A stretch of 64,000 nt of DNA from Archangium gephyra (GTDB lineage Bacteria; Myxococcota; Myxococcia; Myxococcales; Myxococcaceae). Below, piece after piece: positions 8,051 to 15,822 of this stretch. The stretch's first letter is position 1, and every line of letters starts with the position of its first letter. The notes below the pieces were generated by a model. It worked only from the letters and a program-made list of their open reading frames with translations, searched no databases and was not told the origin of the DNA. Position numbers and translations under genes: made by a program. The stretch spans positions 62,001 to 126,000 of the forward strand of contig QFQP01000014.1 of the NCBI GenBank assembly GCA_003243425.1. Reading direction: 5' to 3'.

Positions 8051-8051
8051 C

Positions 8052-8846
8052 TTACTTCTGCGTGACGGCTTCGGCGGGCTTCTCGGCGAGCGGCGCGATC
8101 TTCAACGCGGCTTCGAGGCCGATGTCGTCCTTGCGCGGAATCACGCCGGTGACCGCGGTGATGAGCCGCTCGAGGTTCCGGTAGAAGCCGATCTTCGCCA
8201 GCGGCCAGTTCGTCCACCCGGTGGTGATTGAGTAGTACGTGTCGAACGGCTTGGTGTGATGCGTGCGGTGGTGATCGGGCGGCAGCACGAGGTGCAGCTT
8301 CTGAAGCACCTTGAGCCAGCTCGGCGCCTTGTCGGCATCGAGGTGCGACCACTTGTGAATCTGGTTGGTCATCATCACCCAGAAGATCATCGAGCCGATG
8401 CTCACCAGCGCGAACAGCGCGGGAGCCACCCAGCCTTCGATGGTCAGCGGAATGAACAACGCGCCCGCGGCCACCGGCACGGCGACCATGCAGTTGGCGC
8501 CGTTGGTCTCGATGTAGTCGTGACGCGTGATGGCCTTCTCGTCGACATGGTGTTCACGGAACGGGCGAATGAGCGCGGCGCCGAGAATCGGCATGTCGGT
8601 CGAACCCCACGTGTCGCCCAGCCAGTGAACGAAGCCGCCAACGAAGTCGGCCATGATGAAGCCGGTGCACGCCGCCGCGACGATCACCCACGGGTAGGTC
8701 GACGCGAAGGCCGAAGCCTTGACCGCGATCGCCACTGACAACGCCCAGAACGAGATGATGGAAAGCACCTCCACCACGCGGAACGACTTCGAGTAGCCGG
8801 CAGCGAGCTTCTGCGCGTCCTGCTGTTTGATGTCGAGCTGGCTCAT
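8052..8846 (-). CDS. carF: Plasmanylethanolamine desaturase, CarF/TMEM189 family
   Basis: Membrane desaturase that introduces the vinyl-ether double bond turning plasmanyl lipids into plasmalogens; in Myxococcus the same protein is needed for the singlet-oxygen/blue-light carotenoid response. 264 residues with membrane segments at about 27-48, 54-75, 120-160. The conserved His-rich motifs are all present in order: GGFVHWLGDTWGS, RPFREHHVD, RHDYIETNGAN, NQIHKWSH and LPPDHHRTHHTKPFDTYYSI. A GGGGAG ribosome site lies 6 bp before the start. It is the second gene after the exported protein at 8913-9593; no ether-lipid synthesis gene is nearby. Confidence 0.93.
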   Translation of the reverse strand: MSQLDIKQQDAQKLAAGYSKSFRVVEVLSIISFWALSVAIAVKASAFASTYPWVIVAAACTGFIMADFVGGFVHWLGDTWGSTDMPILGAALIRPFREHHVDEKAITRHDYIETNGANCMVAVPVAAGALFIPLTIEGWVAPALFALVSIGSMIFWVMMTNQIHKWSHLDADKAPSWLKVLQKLHLVLPPDHHRTHHTKPFDTYYSITTGWTNWPLAKIGFYRNLERLITAVTGVIPRKDDIGLEAALKIAPLAEKPAEAVTQK

Positions 8847-8912
8847 GAACGTCTCCCCGGTGAGTGACTACGAATCGCACGATGCGCGCGGATTGTCACC
8901 CCGCGGTCACCT

Positions 8913-9593
8913 TCAGAACTTCTCGTAGTCAGACTTCTTCTTCACCTTCTTGACGGGGTTGGTGAGCTTGCCGTCTTTGAACAATTCGACGCGGCCCGCC
9001 GCAGGGCTGGCGAGCCCCTTCGCGATGCCGACGAGCGGCTTGCTGTCGGGCGGGTGGTAGATGGCCCGCAGCTGCTTGCCCGCAGGGAGTGCGCCCAGGT
9101 TGGCGTCGATGAGCAGGTAGAGCGAGGTGTCACTCGAGAGCACGCGCTCTGAATCAGCGATGGGGTCGAGCTCGGCCAGCATCTTTCCCTCTTCCACGCT
9201 CGTCGCCTCTTCCGAGTAGCTCGACACCTTCACCCGCAACGCCGGCCTGGAAGCGCCTTCGCGCATCACCTTGATGCCCTGAATGATGAGCACGAGATCC
9301 GTGCCGGTCTCGGCGGCCTTCGCATCGGCGAGCTTGAGACCGGTCGACTTGTTGTTGTCGGTGTCGAGGAACAGCGTGGTGTTCGCGCAGCGGTTCCTGC
9401 ACTCCTCGCCCCAGGGAACTTTGTCGAACTCGAGCTTGAGCGCGTAGTCGGTGCCCTGCGGGCTGACGACGATCGAGGTGAGCACCGGGCGATCGTCTTC
9501 ACCGGAAGAAGCAGGTTTGTAGGAGATGGTCGGCTTCTCAGCGAAAGCGACGCTGGAGATGGCGAGCAGGGCAGCGAAAATACGGCGCGACAT
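8913..9593 (-). CDS. Exported hypothetical protein
   Basis: 226 residues with a Sec signal peptide (MSRRIFAALLAISSVAFA). The mature part is beta-rich and holds a Cys pair next to an Asp/Asn loop (CRNRCANTTLFLDTDNNKST) that resembles a calcium-binding or structural loop, and a basic C-terminus (VKKVKKKSDYEKF). No family recognised. Its ATG (9591-9593) touches the ATG of the divergent hydrolase gene, so its promoter must lie inside that gene. carF follows 66 bp downstream in the same direction. Confidence 0.75.
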   Translation of the reverse strand: MSRRIFAALLAISSVAFAEKPTISYKPASSGEDDRPVLTSIVVSPQGTDYALKLEFDKVPWGEECRNRCANTTLFLDTDNNKSTGLKLADAKAAETGTDLVLIIQGIKVMREGASRPALRVKVSSYSEEATSVEEGKMLAELDPIADSERVLSSDTSLYLLIDANLGALPAGKQLRAIYHPPDSKPLVGIAKGLASPAAGRVELFKDGKLTNPVKKVKKKSDYEKF

Positions 9594-10268
9594 ATGACAG
9601 GTACGAAACCAGAGACGCTTTTCGTTCGCCAGCTACAGCTCGGGTCGATGAAGAACTTCGTCTACCTGTTCGGGGCACCGCACGGTGACGAAGCGGTGGT
9701 CGTCGATCCCGCGTGGGACGTGCCGGCGATCTTCGAAGCGCTCGCTTCGGCGAACCGCCAGCTCGTCGGCGTGTTCCTCACGCACCACCATCACGACCAC
9801 ATCAACGGCGTACCTGAAGTGCTCGCGCGTCGTGACGTGCCGGTGTTCGTGCAGTCGGCCGAAGCGGAGTTCGGTGCTGACCCGTTGAAGCCGTTCGCCG
9901 ATGCGTTGCGTGTGGTGTCGCCGAGCGAGCGCGTGAAGATCGCCGGCGCTGAGATTTCTTGTCTGCACACGCCGGGTCACACGCCGGGCTCCCAATGCTT
10001 GTCGTGCGGCGGGGCGGTCTTCACCGGAGACACGCTCTTCGTGAACGCCTGCGGCCGCTGCGACTTTCAAGGCGGAGATGCGAGGCAGATGCACGACTCG
10101 TTGTTCAACGTGCTGGGCGCGCTCGACGGCTCGACCACCGTGTACGCAGGTCACGACTACGGCGACGTGAAGGTCTCTTCTCTCGAACGCGAACGATCGC
10201 AGAACCCGTACTTTCAACTCCGTGACGTGAACGACTTCGTGCGCTTCCGCATGAGGCCGCGCACGTGA
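9594..10268 (+). CDS. Metallo-beta-lactamase fold hydrolase, glyoxalase II-like
   Basis: 224 residues. Binuclear metal site motifs are complete: LTHHHHDHINGV, LHTPGHTPGSQCL, FTGDTLFV and YAGHDYG, in the order and spacing of glyoxalase II/persulfide-dioxygenase-like enzymes acting on thioesters. The extra Cys pair in NACGRCDFQGG is also seen in hydroxyacylglutathione hydrolase relatives. The first ATG is back-to-back with the divergent gene; a start at 9648 (MKNFVYLFG) would still keep the fold. It overlaps the following GH1 gene by 4 bp (GTGA), so the two are coupled. Confidence 0.88.
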   Translation: MTGTKPETLFVRQLQLGSMKNFVYLFGAPHGDEAVVVDPAWDVPAIFEALASANRQLVGVFLTHHHHDHINGVPEVLARRDVPVFVQSAEAEFGADPLKPFADALRVVSPSERVKIAGAEISCLHTPGHTPGSQCLSCGGAVFTGDTLFVNACGRCDFQGGDARQMHDSLFNVLGALDGSTTVYAGHDYGDVKVSSLERERSQNPYFQLRDVNDFVRFRMRPRT

Positions 10269-11470
10269 GGGTCGCGTTGCTCGTCTTCTTCTCGGGCTGC
10301 ATCGCGCACCAGCCGGTGAAGCCCTTGCCTCCGGACTTTCACTGGGGCGTCGCCACGTCGGGCTACCAGTGCGAAGGCTCGGCGCCCGACAGCAACTGGA
10401 CGCGCTACGTGACGCGCGAAGGAAGTCAGTACGAGCCGTATCGCCAGAGCGTCGACTTCTACCGCCGCTACCGTGACGACGTCGCGCTGGCCGCCGACAT
10501 GGGGCTCAACACGTTCCGCTTCTCGGTCGAATGGGCACGCGTGATGCCCAGGCGCGGTGAAGTGAACGAAGACGCGCTGAAGATGTACGACGCGCTCTTC
10601 GACGCCACCGCCGAGAAGAAGATGACGCCGATGGTGACGTTGCTGCACTTCGTGGTGCCCGGTTGGGTGCTCGACGAAGGTGGCCTCACCAACGACGCCA
10701 TCGTCGACGCGTATTCAGAGTTCGTGAAGCTGATCGTCAGGCGCTACCGGGGCCGCGGCGTGATGTGGATCACCATCAACCAGCCTTCGTACTTCCTGAC
10801 GCTCGAGCATCGGCGCGGTCGCTGGCCGCTCACCGAAGTCACCCGCGCGAAGAATCGGCTCGTCGCGATGCACCGCAATGCGTACGCGTTGATTCACTCC
10901 ATCGACGCAGGTTCGCCGGTGTCGGTGAACGTGGTGTGGGAACCGGCGCCCGCGAGCTGGGTCGACGACTGGGTATTTCCGCGTGTCGTGGACCGCATCG
11001 ACTTCATCGCCATCGACTACTACTACTCGCTGACCCCGACGGACTTCTCGGCGCGGCACGCGACGACCGGCGAGTTCTGGCGAATCGACTTTCACCCCGA
11101 AGCGATGCTGCTCGCGATTCGTGACTACCACCGGCGCGCGCCGAAGCTGCCGGTGTACGTCGTCGAGAACGGCATGGCGCGCGAGAACGGGAAGCCGCGC
11201 GAAGACGGCTACACGCGCAGCCAGCACCTGGCGGACCACGTCTACTGGGTGCAGCGCGCACGCGACGAAGGCATCGACGTCATCGGGTACAACTACTGGT
11301 CGATCACCGACAACTACGAGTGGGGCAATTACCGGAATCGCTTCGGGCTCTACACGGTCGATGTCGCCAGCGACGAGACGCTGACCCGCAGACCCACCGA
11401 CGCGGTCGAGACGCTGCGCACGCTCGTGAAGCAGGGCGGGGTGACCGCCGACTACAAACCGGTGAAATGA
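10265..11470 (+). CDS. Glycoside hydrolase family 1-like lipoprotein lacking the acid/base Glu
   Basis: 401 residues, GTG start inside the stop of the upstream gene. A short lipoprotein-like signal (FFSGC, Cys12) precedes a GH1 barrel: FHWGVATSGYQCEG, TFRFSVEWAR, nucleophile Glu302 in VVENGM and the aglycone-side loop DNYEWGNYRNRFGLY. The acid/base motif, TxNEP in beta-glucosidases, reads TINQP here with Gln173 (codon 10781-10783). Plant myrosinases carry the same Glu-to-Gln change and use ascorbate as base. So this protein either acts on activated or thio-glycosides, transglycosylates, or only binds sugar. About 50 residues shorter than typical GH1. Family is certain, activity open. Confidence 0.88.
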   Translation: MRVALLVFFSGCIAHQPVKPLPPDFHWGVATSGYQCEGSAPDSNWTRYVTREGSQYEPYRQSVDFYRRYRDDVALAADMGLNTFRFSVEWARVMPRRGEVNEDALKMYDALFDATAEKKMTPMVTLLHFVVPGWVLDEGGLTNDAIVDAYSEFVKLIVRRYRGRGVMWITINQPSYFLTLEHRRGRWPLTEVTRAKNRLVAMHRNAYALIHSIDAGSPVSVNVVWEPAPASWVDDWVFPRVVDRIDFIAIDYYYSLTPTDFSARHATTGEFWRIDFHPEAMLLAIRDYHRRAPKLPVYVVENGMARENGKPREDGYTRSQHLADHVYWVQRARDEGIDVIGYNYWSITDNYEWGNYRNRFGLYTVDVASDETLTRRPTDAVETLRTLVKQGGVTADYKPVK

Positions 11471-11495
11471 ACTTCGGCCCTGTCGTGCGACGGCC

Positions 11496-11531
11496 CGACG
11501 GCGTGCCGTTCATGTGAGCGGCACACCGTCG
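11496..11531. terminator. Hairpin between convergent GH1 and katG genes
   Basis: Two 13-nt arms, 12 of 13 complementary (CGACGGCGTGCCG at 11496-11508 and CGGCACACCGTCG at 11519-11531), with a 10-nt loop. There is no T tract on either side, so it is not a classical intrinsic terminator; it may stabilise 3' ends or pause RNA polymerase. Confidence 0.4.
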
Positions 11532-11544
11532 AGGCCATTGCAGT

Positions 11545-13737
11545 TCAGCGCTTCACGTCGAACCGGTCGAGGTTCGTGACCTTCGTCCACGCGGCGACGA
11601 AGTCGTTCACGAAGCGCTGCTGGCCATCACTCTGCGCGTACACCTCGGCGATCGCGCGCAGTTCCGAATGAGAACCAAACAGCAGATCGACGGGCGAGGC
11701 GGTCCACCGAACCTTGGACGTGCCGCGCTCCACACCTTCGTACAGCCCCGCGGTCTTCGCCTTCTTCCACTCGGTAGACATGTCGAGAAGGTTGACGAAG
11801 AAGTCGTTGGTGAGCTGGCCGGGGCGGGTCGTCAACACACCGACCTTCGAGCCGCCGGTGTTGGCGTTGAGCGCACGCAACCCACCGACCAGCACGGTGG
11901 TCTCAGGCACGGTGAGCGTCAGGAGGTTCGCGCGGTCGACGAGCAGCTGGGCAGGCGACAGCTCGTTGGTGGCGGCGTAGTAGTTACGGAACCCGTCGGC
12001 AGTCGGTTCCATCGCGGCGAAGGACGCCACGTCGGTCTGCTGCTGGGTCGCGTCGGTGCGACCGGGCGTGAAAGGAACGACCACGGTGACGCCCGCCTTC
12101 CTGGCGGCTTCTTCCACTGCTGCGTTGCCGGCGATGACGATCAGGTCGGCCACGGACACCTTCTTGCCGCCTGCGTTGAATTCCTTCTGGATGGCCTCGA
12201 GCCGGGCGACGGTCTTGGCGAGTTCGGCCGGGGTGTTGACGGGCCACTTGTTCTGCGGAGCCAGGCGCACGCGCGCGCCGTTGGCGCCGCCGCGCATGTC
12301 GGTGCCACGGAAGCTCGCCGCCGACGCCCACGCCAGGCGCACGCGGTCAGACACCGACAACCCGGAAGCGGCGACCTTCTGCTTGAGCGCAGCGACGTCT
12401 GCGTCGGTGAGCGCTGGACCTTCCGCGGCGGGCACCGGGTCCTGCCAGATGAGGACTTCTTTGGGCACTTCCGCGCCGAGGTAGCGGGAGCGGGGGCCGA
12501 GGTCGCGGTGTGTCAGCTTGAACCAGGCCTTCGAGAAGGCGAGCTGGTACTCGGCGGGATCCTTGAGGAAGCGCTCGACGATCTTCCGATACGCGGGGTC
12601 TTCCTTCAGCGCGATGTCGGTCGTGAACATGATGGGAGCGTGGCGCTTGGTGGCGTCGTGTGCGTCAGGCACCACGGCGACTTCAGCTGCGTTCTTCGGC
12701 GTCCACTGGACGGCGCCAGCGGGGCTCCTGGTCTGCACCCACTCGAAGGTCATCAGGTTGCTCAGGTAGCTCGAGGACCACGCGGTGGGGTTGGTCGACC
12801 AGGCGCCTTCGAGGCCCGAGGTGACCGCGTCTTTGCCCTTGCCGGTGCCGCACTTGTTCTTCCAACCCAGGCCCTGCGCTTCGACCGGGGCGCTCGCGGG
12901 GGCGGGATCAACGCACTCGACCTTGTGAGCGCCGTGGGCCTTTCCAAAGGTGTGGCCGCCAGCGATGAGCGCGACGGTCTCTTCGTCGTTCATCGCCATG
13001 CGTCCGAAGGTGTCGCGAATGTCGCGGGCCGCGGCCAGCGGGTCGGGCTTGCCGTTCGGGCCTTCGGGGTTGACGTAGATGAGGCCCATCTGAACGGCGG
13101 CCAACGGGTTCTGGAGCTTGCGGTCGCCCGTGTAGCGCTTGTCATCGAGCATGCGCTGCTCGGGGCCCCAGTACACGAGGTCGGGCTCCCAGTCGTCGAC
13201 GCGGCCGCCGGCGAAGCCGAAGGTCTTGAAGCCCATCGACTCGAGCGCCACGTCGCCCGAGAGCACCATCAGATCGCCCCACGAGAGCTTCTGGCCGTAC
13301 TTCTGCTTGATGGGCCACACCAGGCGGCGGGCCTTGTCGAGGTTCGCGTTGTCGGGCCACGAGTTCAGCGGCTCGAAACGCATCTGGCCGCCCTGTGCGC
13401 CGCCGCGGCCATCAGCCAACCGGTACGTGCCGGCGCTGTGCCACGCCATGCGAATGAAGAAAGGGGCGTAGGTGCCGTAATCGGCGGGCCACCACGGCTG
13501 CGAGGTGGTCAGCACCTTCTTGATGTCGGCTTTCACCGCCGCCAGGTCGAGTGACGAGAACTCCTTCGCGTAGTCGAAGCTCTCACCGAGCGGGTTCGAC
13601 TTTGGTGAGTGCTGACGCAGCGGCGAGAGATCAACCTGATCTGGCCACCAGAAGCTGTTGGGCTTCGGCTCTCCGGCCAGAGCCAGACTCGAACAAAAAG
13701 CAGCCAGAACGGCGAACGGCGCGTGCCTGCGATGCAT
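11545..13737 (-). CDS. katG: Catalase-peroxidase with Sec signal peptide
   Basis: Bifunctional haem enzyme that removes hydrogen peroxide. 730 residues from 13737, chosen for its GAGGAG site 6 bp upstream; the chain then opens with an export signal (MHRRHAPFAVLAAFCSSLALAG), so the enzyme is probably periplasmic, like KatP types, and not cytosolic. Active site complete: distal RMAWHSAGTYR, covalent Trp-Tyr-Met adduct with Tyr in LIYVNPEGPNG and Met in FGRMAMNDEE, proximal His in IAGGHTFGKAHG. Both the haem domain and the haem-free C-terminal duplicate are full length. It lies 84 bp downstream of ligA with its own candidate promoter. Confidence 0.95.
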   Translation of the reverse strand: MHRRHAPFAVLAAFCSSLALAGEPKPNSFWWPDQVDLSPLRQHSPKSNPLGESFDYAKEFSSLDLAAVKADIKKVLTTSQPWWPADYGTYAPFFIRMAWHSAGTYRLADGRGGAQGGQMRFEPLNSWPDNANLDKARRLVWPIKQKYGQKLSWGDLMVLSGDVALESMGFKTFGFAGGRVDDWEPDLVYWGPEQRMLDDKRYTGDRKLQNPLAAVQMGLIYVNPEGPNGKPDPLAAARDIRDTFGRMAMNDEETVALIAGGHTFGKAHGAHKVECVDPAPASAPVEAQGLGWKNKCGTGKGKDAVTSGLEGAWSTNPTAWSSSYLSNLMTFEWVQTRSPAGAVQWTPKNAAEVAVVPDAHDATKRHAPIMFTTDIALKEDPAYRKIVERFLKDPAEYQLAFSKAWFKLTHRDLGPRSRYLGAEVPKEVLIWQDPVPAAEGPALTDADVAALKQKVAASGLSVSDRVRLAWASAASFRGTDMRGGANGARVRLAPQNKWPVNTPAELAKTVARLEAIQKEFNAGGKKVSVADLIVIAGNAAVEEAARKAGVTVVVPFTPGRTDATQQQTDVASFAAMEPTADGFRNYYAATNELSPAQLLVDRANLLTLTVPETTVLVGGLRALNANTGGSKVGVLTTRPGQLTNDFFVNLLDMSTEWKKAKTAGLYEGVERGTSKVRWTASPVDLLFGSHSELRAIAEVYAQSDGQQRFVNDFVAAWTKVTNLDRFDVKR

Positions 13738-13780
13738 GTGGTCTCCTCGCACTTCGAATGTGGGGCCCGGGCACTCGAGG

Positions 13781-13825
13781 GCGTCCGGTTAGACGCTATC
13801 TAAAAATAGAAGAATTCAACTTCAA
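13781..13825 (-). promoter_or_regulatory. Candidate katG promoter
   Basis: On the minus strand TTGAAG (13820-13825), a 17-bp spacer and TAGATA (13797-13802) form a sigma70-like promoter in the only AT-rich stretch of the area. Just downstream an inverted repeat GCGTC-N6-GACGC (13781-13796) would cover the transcription start. The -10 is weak (3 of 6). Confidence 0.35.
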
Positions 13826-15822
13826 GACGAATTCTTGGCGCCGGTGAGCAATTCGACGAACTCGGCTTCGTTGAGGATCTTCACGCCGAGCTCGGTGGCC
13901 TTCTTGAGCTTCGAGCCCGCGTCTTCACCGGCCACCACGAAGTCGGTCTTCTTCGACACGCTGCCCGAGACTTTTCCTCCGCGGCGTTCGATCTCTTCCT
14001 TCGCCGTCTCGCGCGGCATCGTCATCGTTCCGGTGAGCACGATGGTCTTCCCGGTGAACGAGCCTGCCTTTTGTTCTTCTGGTGGCTCGGGGGTGATTCC
14101 CGCATCGAGCAGCGCGGTCACCAGCAACCGGTTCTCTTCATCTTCGAACCAGCCGTGAATCGACTTCGCCATCTCTGGCCCGATGTCTTTCACGGTCTGC
14201 AGCTCATCGATGGTCGCGTTCATCAACTTCGGCACTTCCCGGAAGTGCTCCGCGAGTGTCTTGCCGGTCGATTCGCCGACTTCGGGAATTCCGAGCGCGT
14301 AGATGAAGCGGCGCAGCGTGGTCGTCTTGCTCTTCTCGATCGCGTCGACGAGGTTCTGCGCGGACTTTTCACCCATGCGCTCGAGCGTCATCAGCTGCTC
14401 GACGGTGACCGAATAGAGCCCGACCACCGACTTCACGAGCCCGGTCTCGACCATCGCTTCGCACAGCTTTTCGCCGAGCCCTTCGATGTCCATCGCGGTG
14501 CGCGTGGCGAAGTGACGAAGGCGGCCGGCCAACTTCGCGGGGCACGAGCGATTCGTGCAGCGCGCGATGATGCCTTCTTCTTCACGCTTCACGTCGCCGT
14601 CGCAAATCGGGCACTTCGTGGGGAAGACGAACTCGGGCAGCTCGCCTTCGCGCTTCGAGGTGATCACCTTCACGATCTCGGGGATCACGTCGCCGGCGCG
14701 GCGCAGGAACACCCAGTCGCCGACACGCACGTCTTTGCGTCGCAGCTCAGACTCGTTGTGCAACGTCGCGCGGCTCACGGTCACGCCACCGACGAACACC
14801 GGCTTCAAGTGCGCGACCGGTGTGATGGCCCCGGTGCGGCCGACCTGAATACCGATGTTCTCGACGAACGCCTCCATCTCTTCCGGCGGGAACTTGAAGG
14901 CCACGGCCCAGCGCGGCGTCTTCGAGACCTGGCCCAAACGAAGTCGCGCATCGGTCGAGTCGACCTTCACGACCATGCCGTCGATTTCGTACGGGAGCTC
15001 GTGACGGCTCGCGAGCATCGCCGCGTACTCGGCCATCACCCCGTCTTTGCCCTTCACGATCTTCCGGCGCGGGTTGACGGGAATGCCGAGCGCTTCGAGC
15101 GCTTCGAGCTTCTCTTCGTGCGTCGTGTACGTCGCGCCTTCGACCACGCCGATCTCGTACAGGTAGATGCTCAGCGGCCGTGACGCGGTCATCTTCGTGT
15201 CGAGCTGGCGAAGCGAACCCGCCGCCGTGTTGCGCGGATTGACGTACGGCTCGTCACCCGCCGCGAGCGCCGCTTCGTTCAACTTCTTGAAATCGGCCTT
15301 GCGAATGAACACCTCGCCGCGCACCTCGAGCAGCTTCGGTGCCTTGCCCTTCAAGGTGAGCGGCAGGTTCTTGATGGTCTTGAGATTCGCGGTGACGTCT
15401 TCGCCGATGACGCCGTCGCCACGCGTGCTGCCTTGAACGAACTTGCCGTCTTCGTAGACGAGCTCGATGGCCAGCCCGTCCATCTTCGGTTCGCAGACGT
15501 AGCTGACGGTTTCGATGCCCAGGGACTTCCGAATGCGCTCGTCGAACTCCGCCAGCTCGGCTTCGTCGAACACGTTGCCCAGCGACAACATCTGCTGCCG
15601 GTGCGTCACCTTGTTGAACTTCTCGAGCACGTCGCCACCGACGCGCTGCGAAGGCGAATCAGGCGTCACCAGCTCGGGGTGCGCGGCCTCGATCTCCAGC
15701 AGCTCGCGCATCCACCCGTCGTAGGTCGCGTCGGAAACTTCAGGCGCGTCGAGCGTGTAGTACTGCCTGTTCGCGACGGCGATCTTGTCCTTCAGCTCGA
15801 GCAGTTTTTCGGCGGGCTTCAC
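13822..15822 (-). CDS. ligA: NAD-dependent DNA ligase
   Basis: Essential replicative ligase, 666 residues, full family length. Domains in order: Ia (1-70), adenylation domain with the AMP-accepting Lys113 in CEPKMDGLAIE, OB-fold, four-Cys zinc finger (CPICDG...RCTNRSCP, about 410-435), helix-hairpin-helix repeats (MDIEGLGEKLCEAM; LGIPEVGEST) and a C-terminal BRCT domain (about 590-660, FTGKTIVLTGTMTM). Its start overlaps the stop of the upstream OmpA-family gene by 4 bp, so the two are likely co-translated. Confidence 0.97.
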   Translation of the reverse strand: MKPAEKLLELKDKIAVANRQYYTLDAPEVSDATYDGWMRELLEIEAAHPELVTPDSPSQRVGGDVLEKFNKVTHRQQMLSLGNVFDEAELAEFDERIRKSLGIETVSYVCEPKMDGLAIELVYEDGKFVQGSTRGDGVIGEDVTANLKTIKNLPLTLKGKAPKLLEVRGEVFIRKADFKKLNEAALAAGDEPYVNPRNTAAGSLRQLDTKMTASRPLSIYLYEIGVVEGATYTTHEEKLEALEALGIPVNPRRKIVKGKDGVMAEYAAMLASRHELPYEIDGMVVKVDSTDARLRLGQVSKTPRWAVAFKFPPEEMEAFVENIGIQVGRTGAITPVAHLKPVFVGGVTVSRATLHNESELRRKDVRVGDWVFLRRAGDVIPEIVKVITSKREGELPEFVFPTKCPICDGDVKREEEGIIARCTNRSCPAKLAGRLRHFATRTAMDIEGLGEKLCEAMVETGLVKSVVGLYSVTVEQLMTLERMGEKSAQNLVDAIEKSKTTTLRRFIYALGIPEVGESTGKTLAEHFREVPKLMNATIDELQTVKDIGPEMAKSIHGWFEDEENRLLVTALLDAGITPEPPEEQKAGSFTGKTIVLTGTMTMPRETAKEEIERRGGKVSGSVSKKTDFVVAGEDAGSKLKKATELGVKILNEAEFVELLTGAKNSS

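Noticed and set aside
7807..8352. Minus-strand frame reading through the 21-bp repeat as a heptad protein
   Set aside because: Its only start lies inside carF in another frame; no ribosome site; the N-terminal half is a shadow.
11668..13554. Open frame of 628 codons opposite katG
   Set aside because: High-GC shadow: the third-position GC of katG keeps the opposite frame open; composition is Arg/Gly/Val-rich with no domain, whereas katG is certain.
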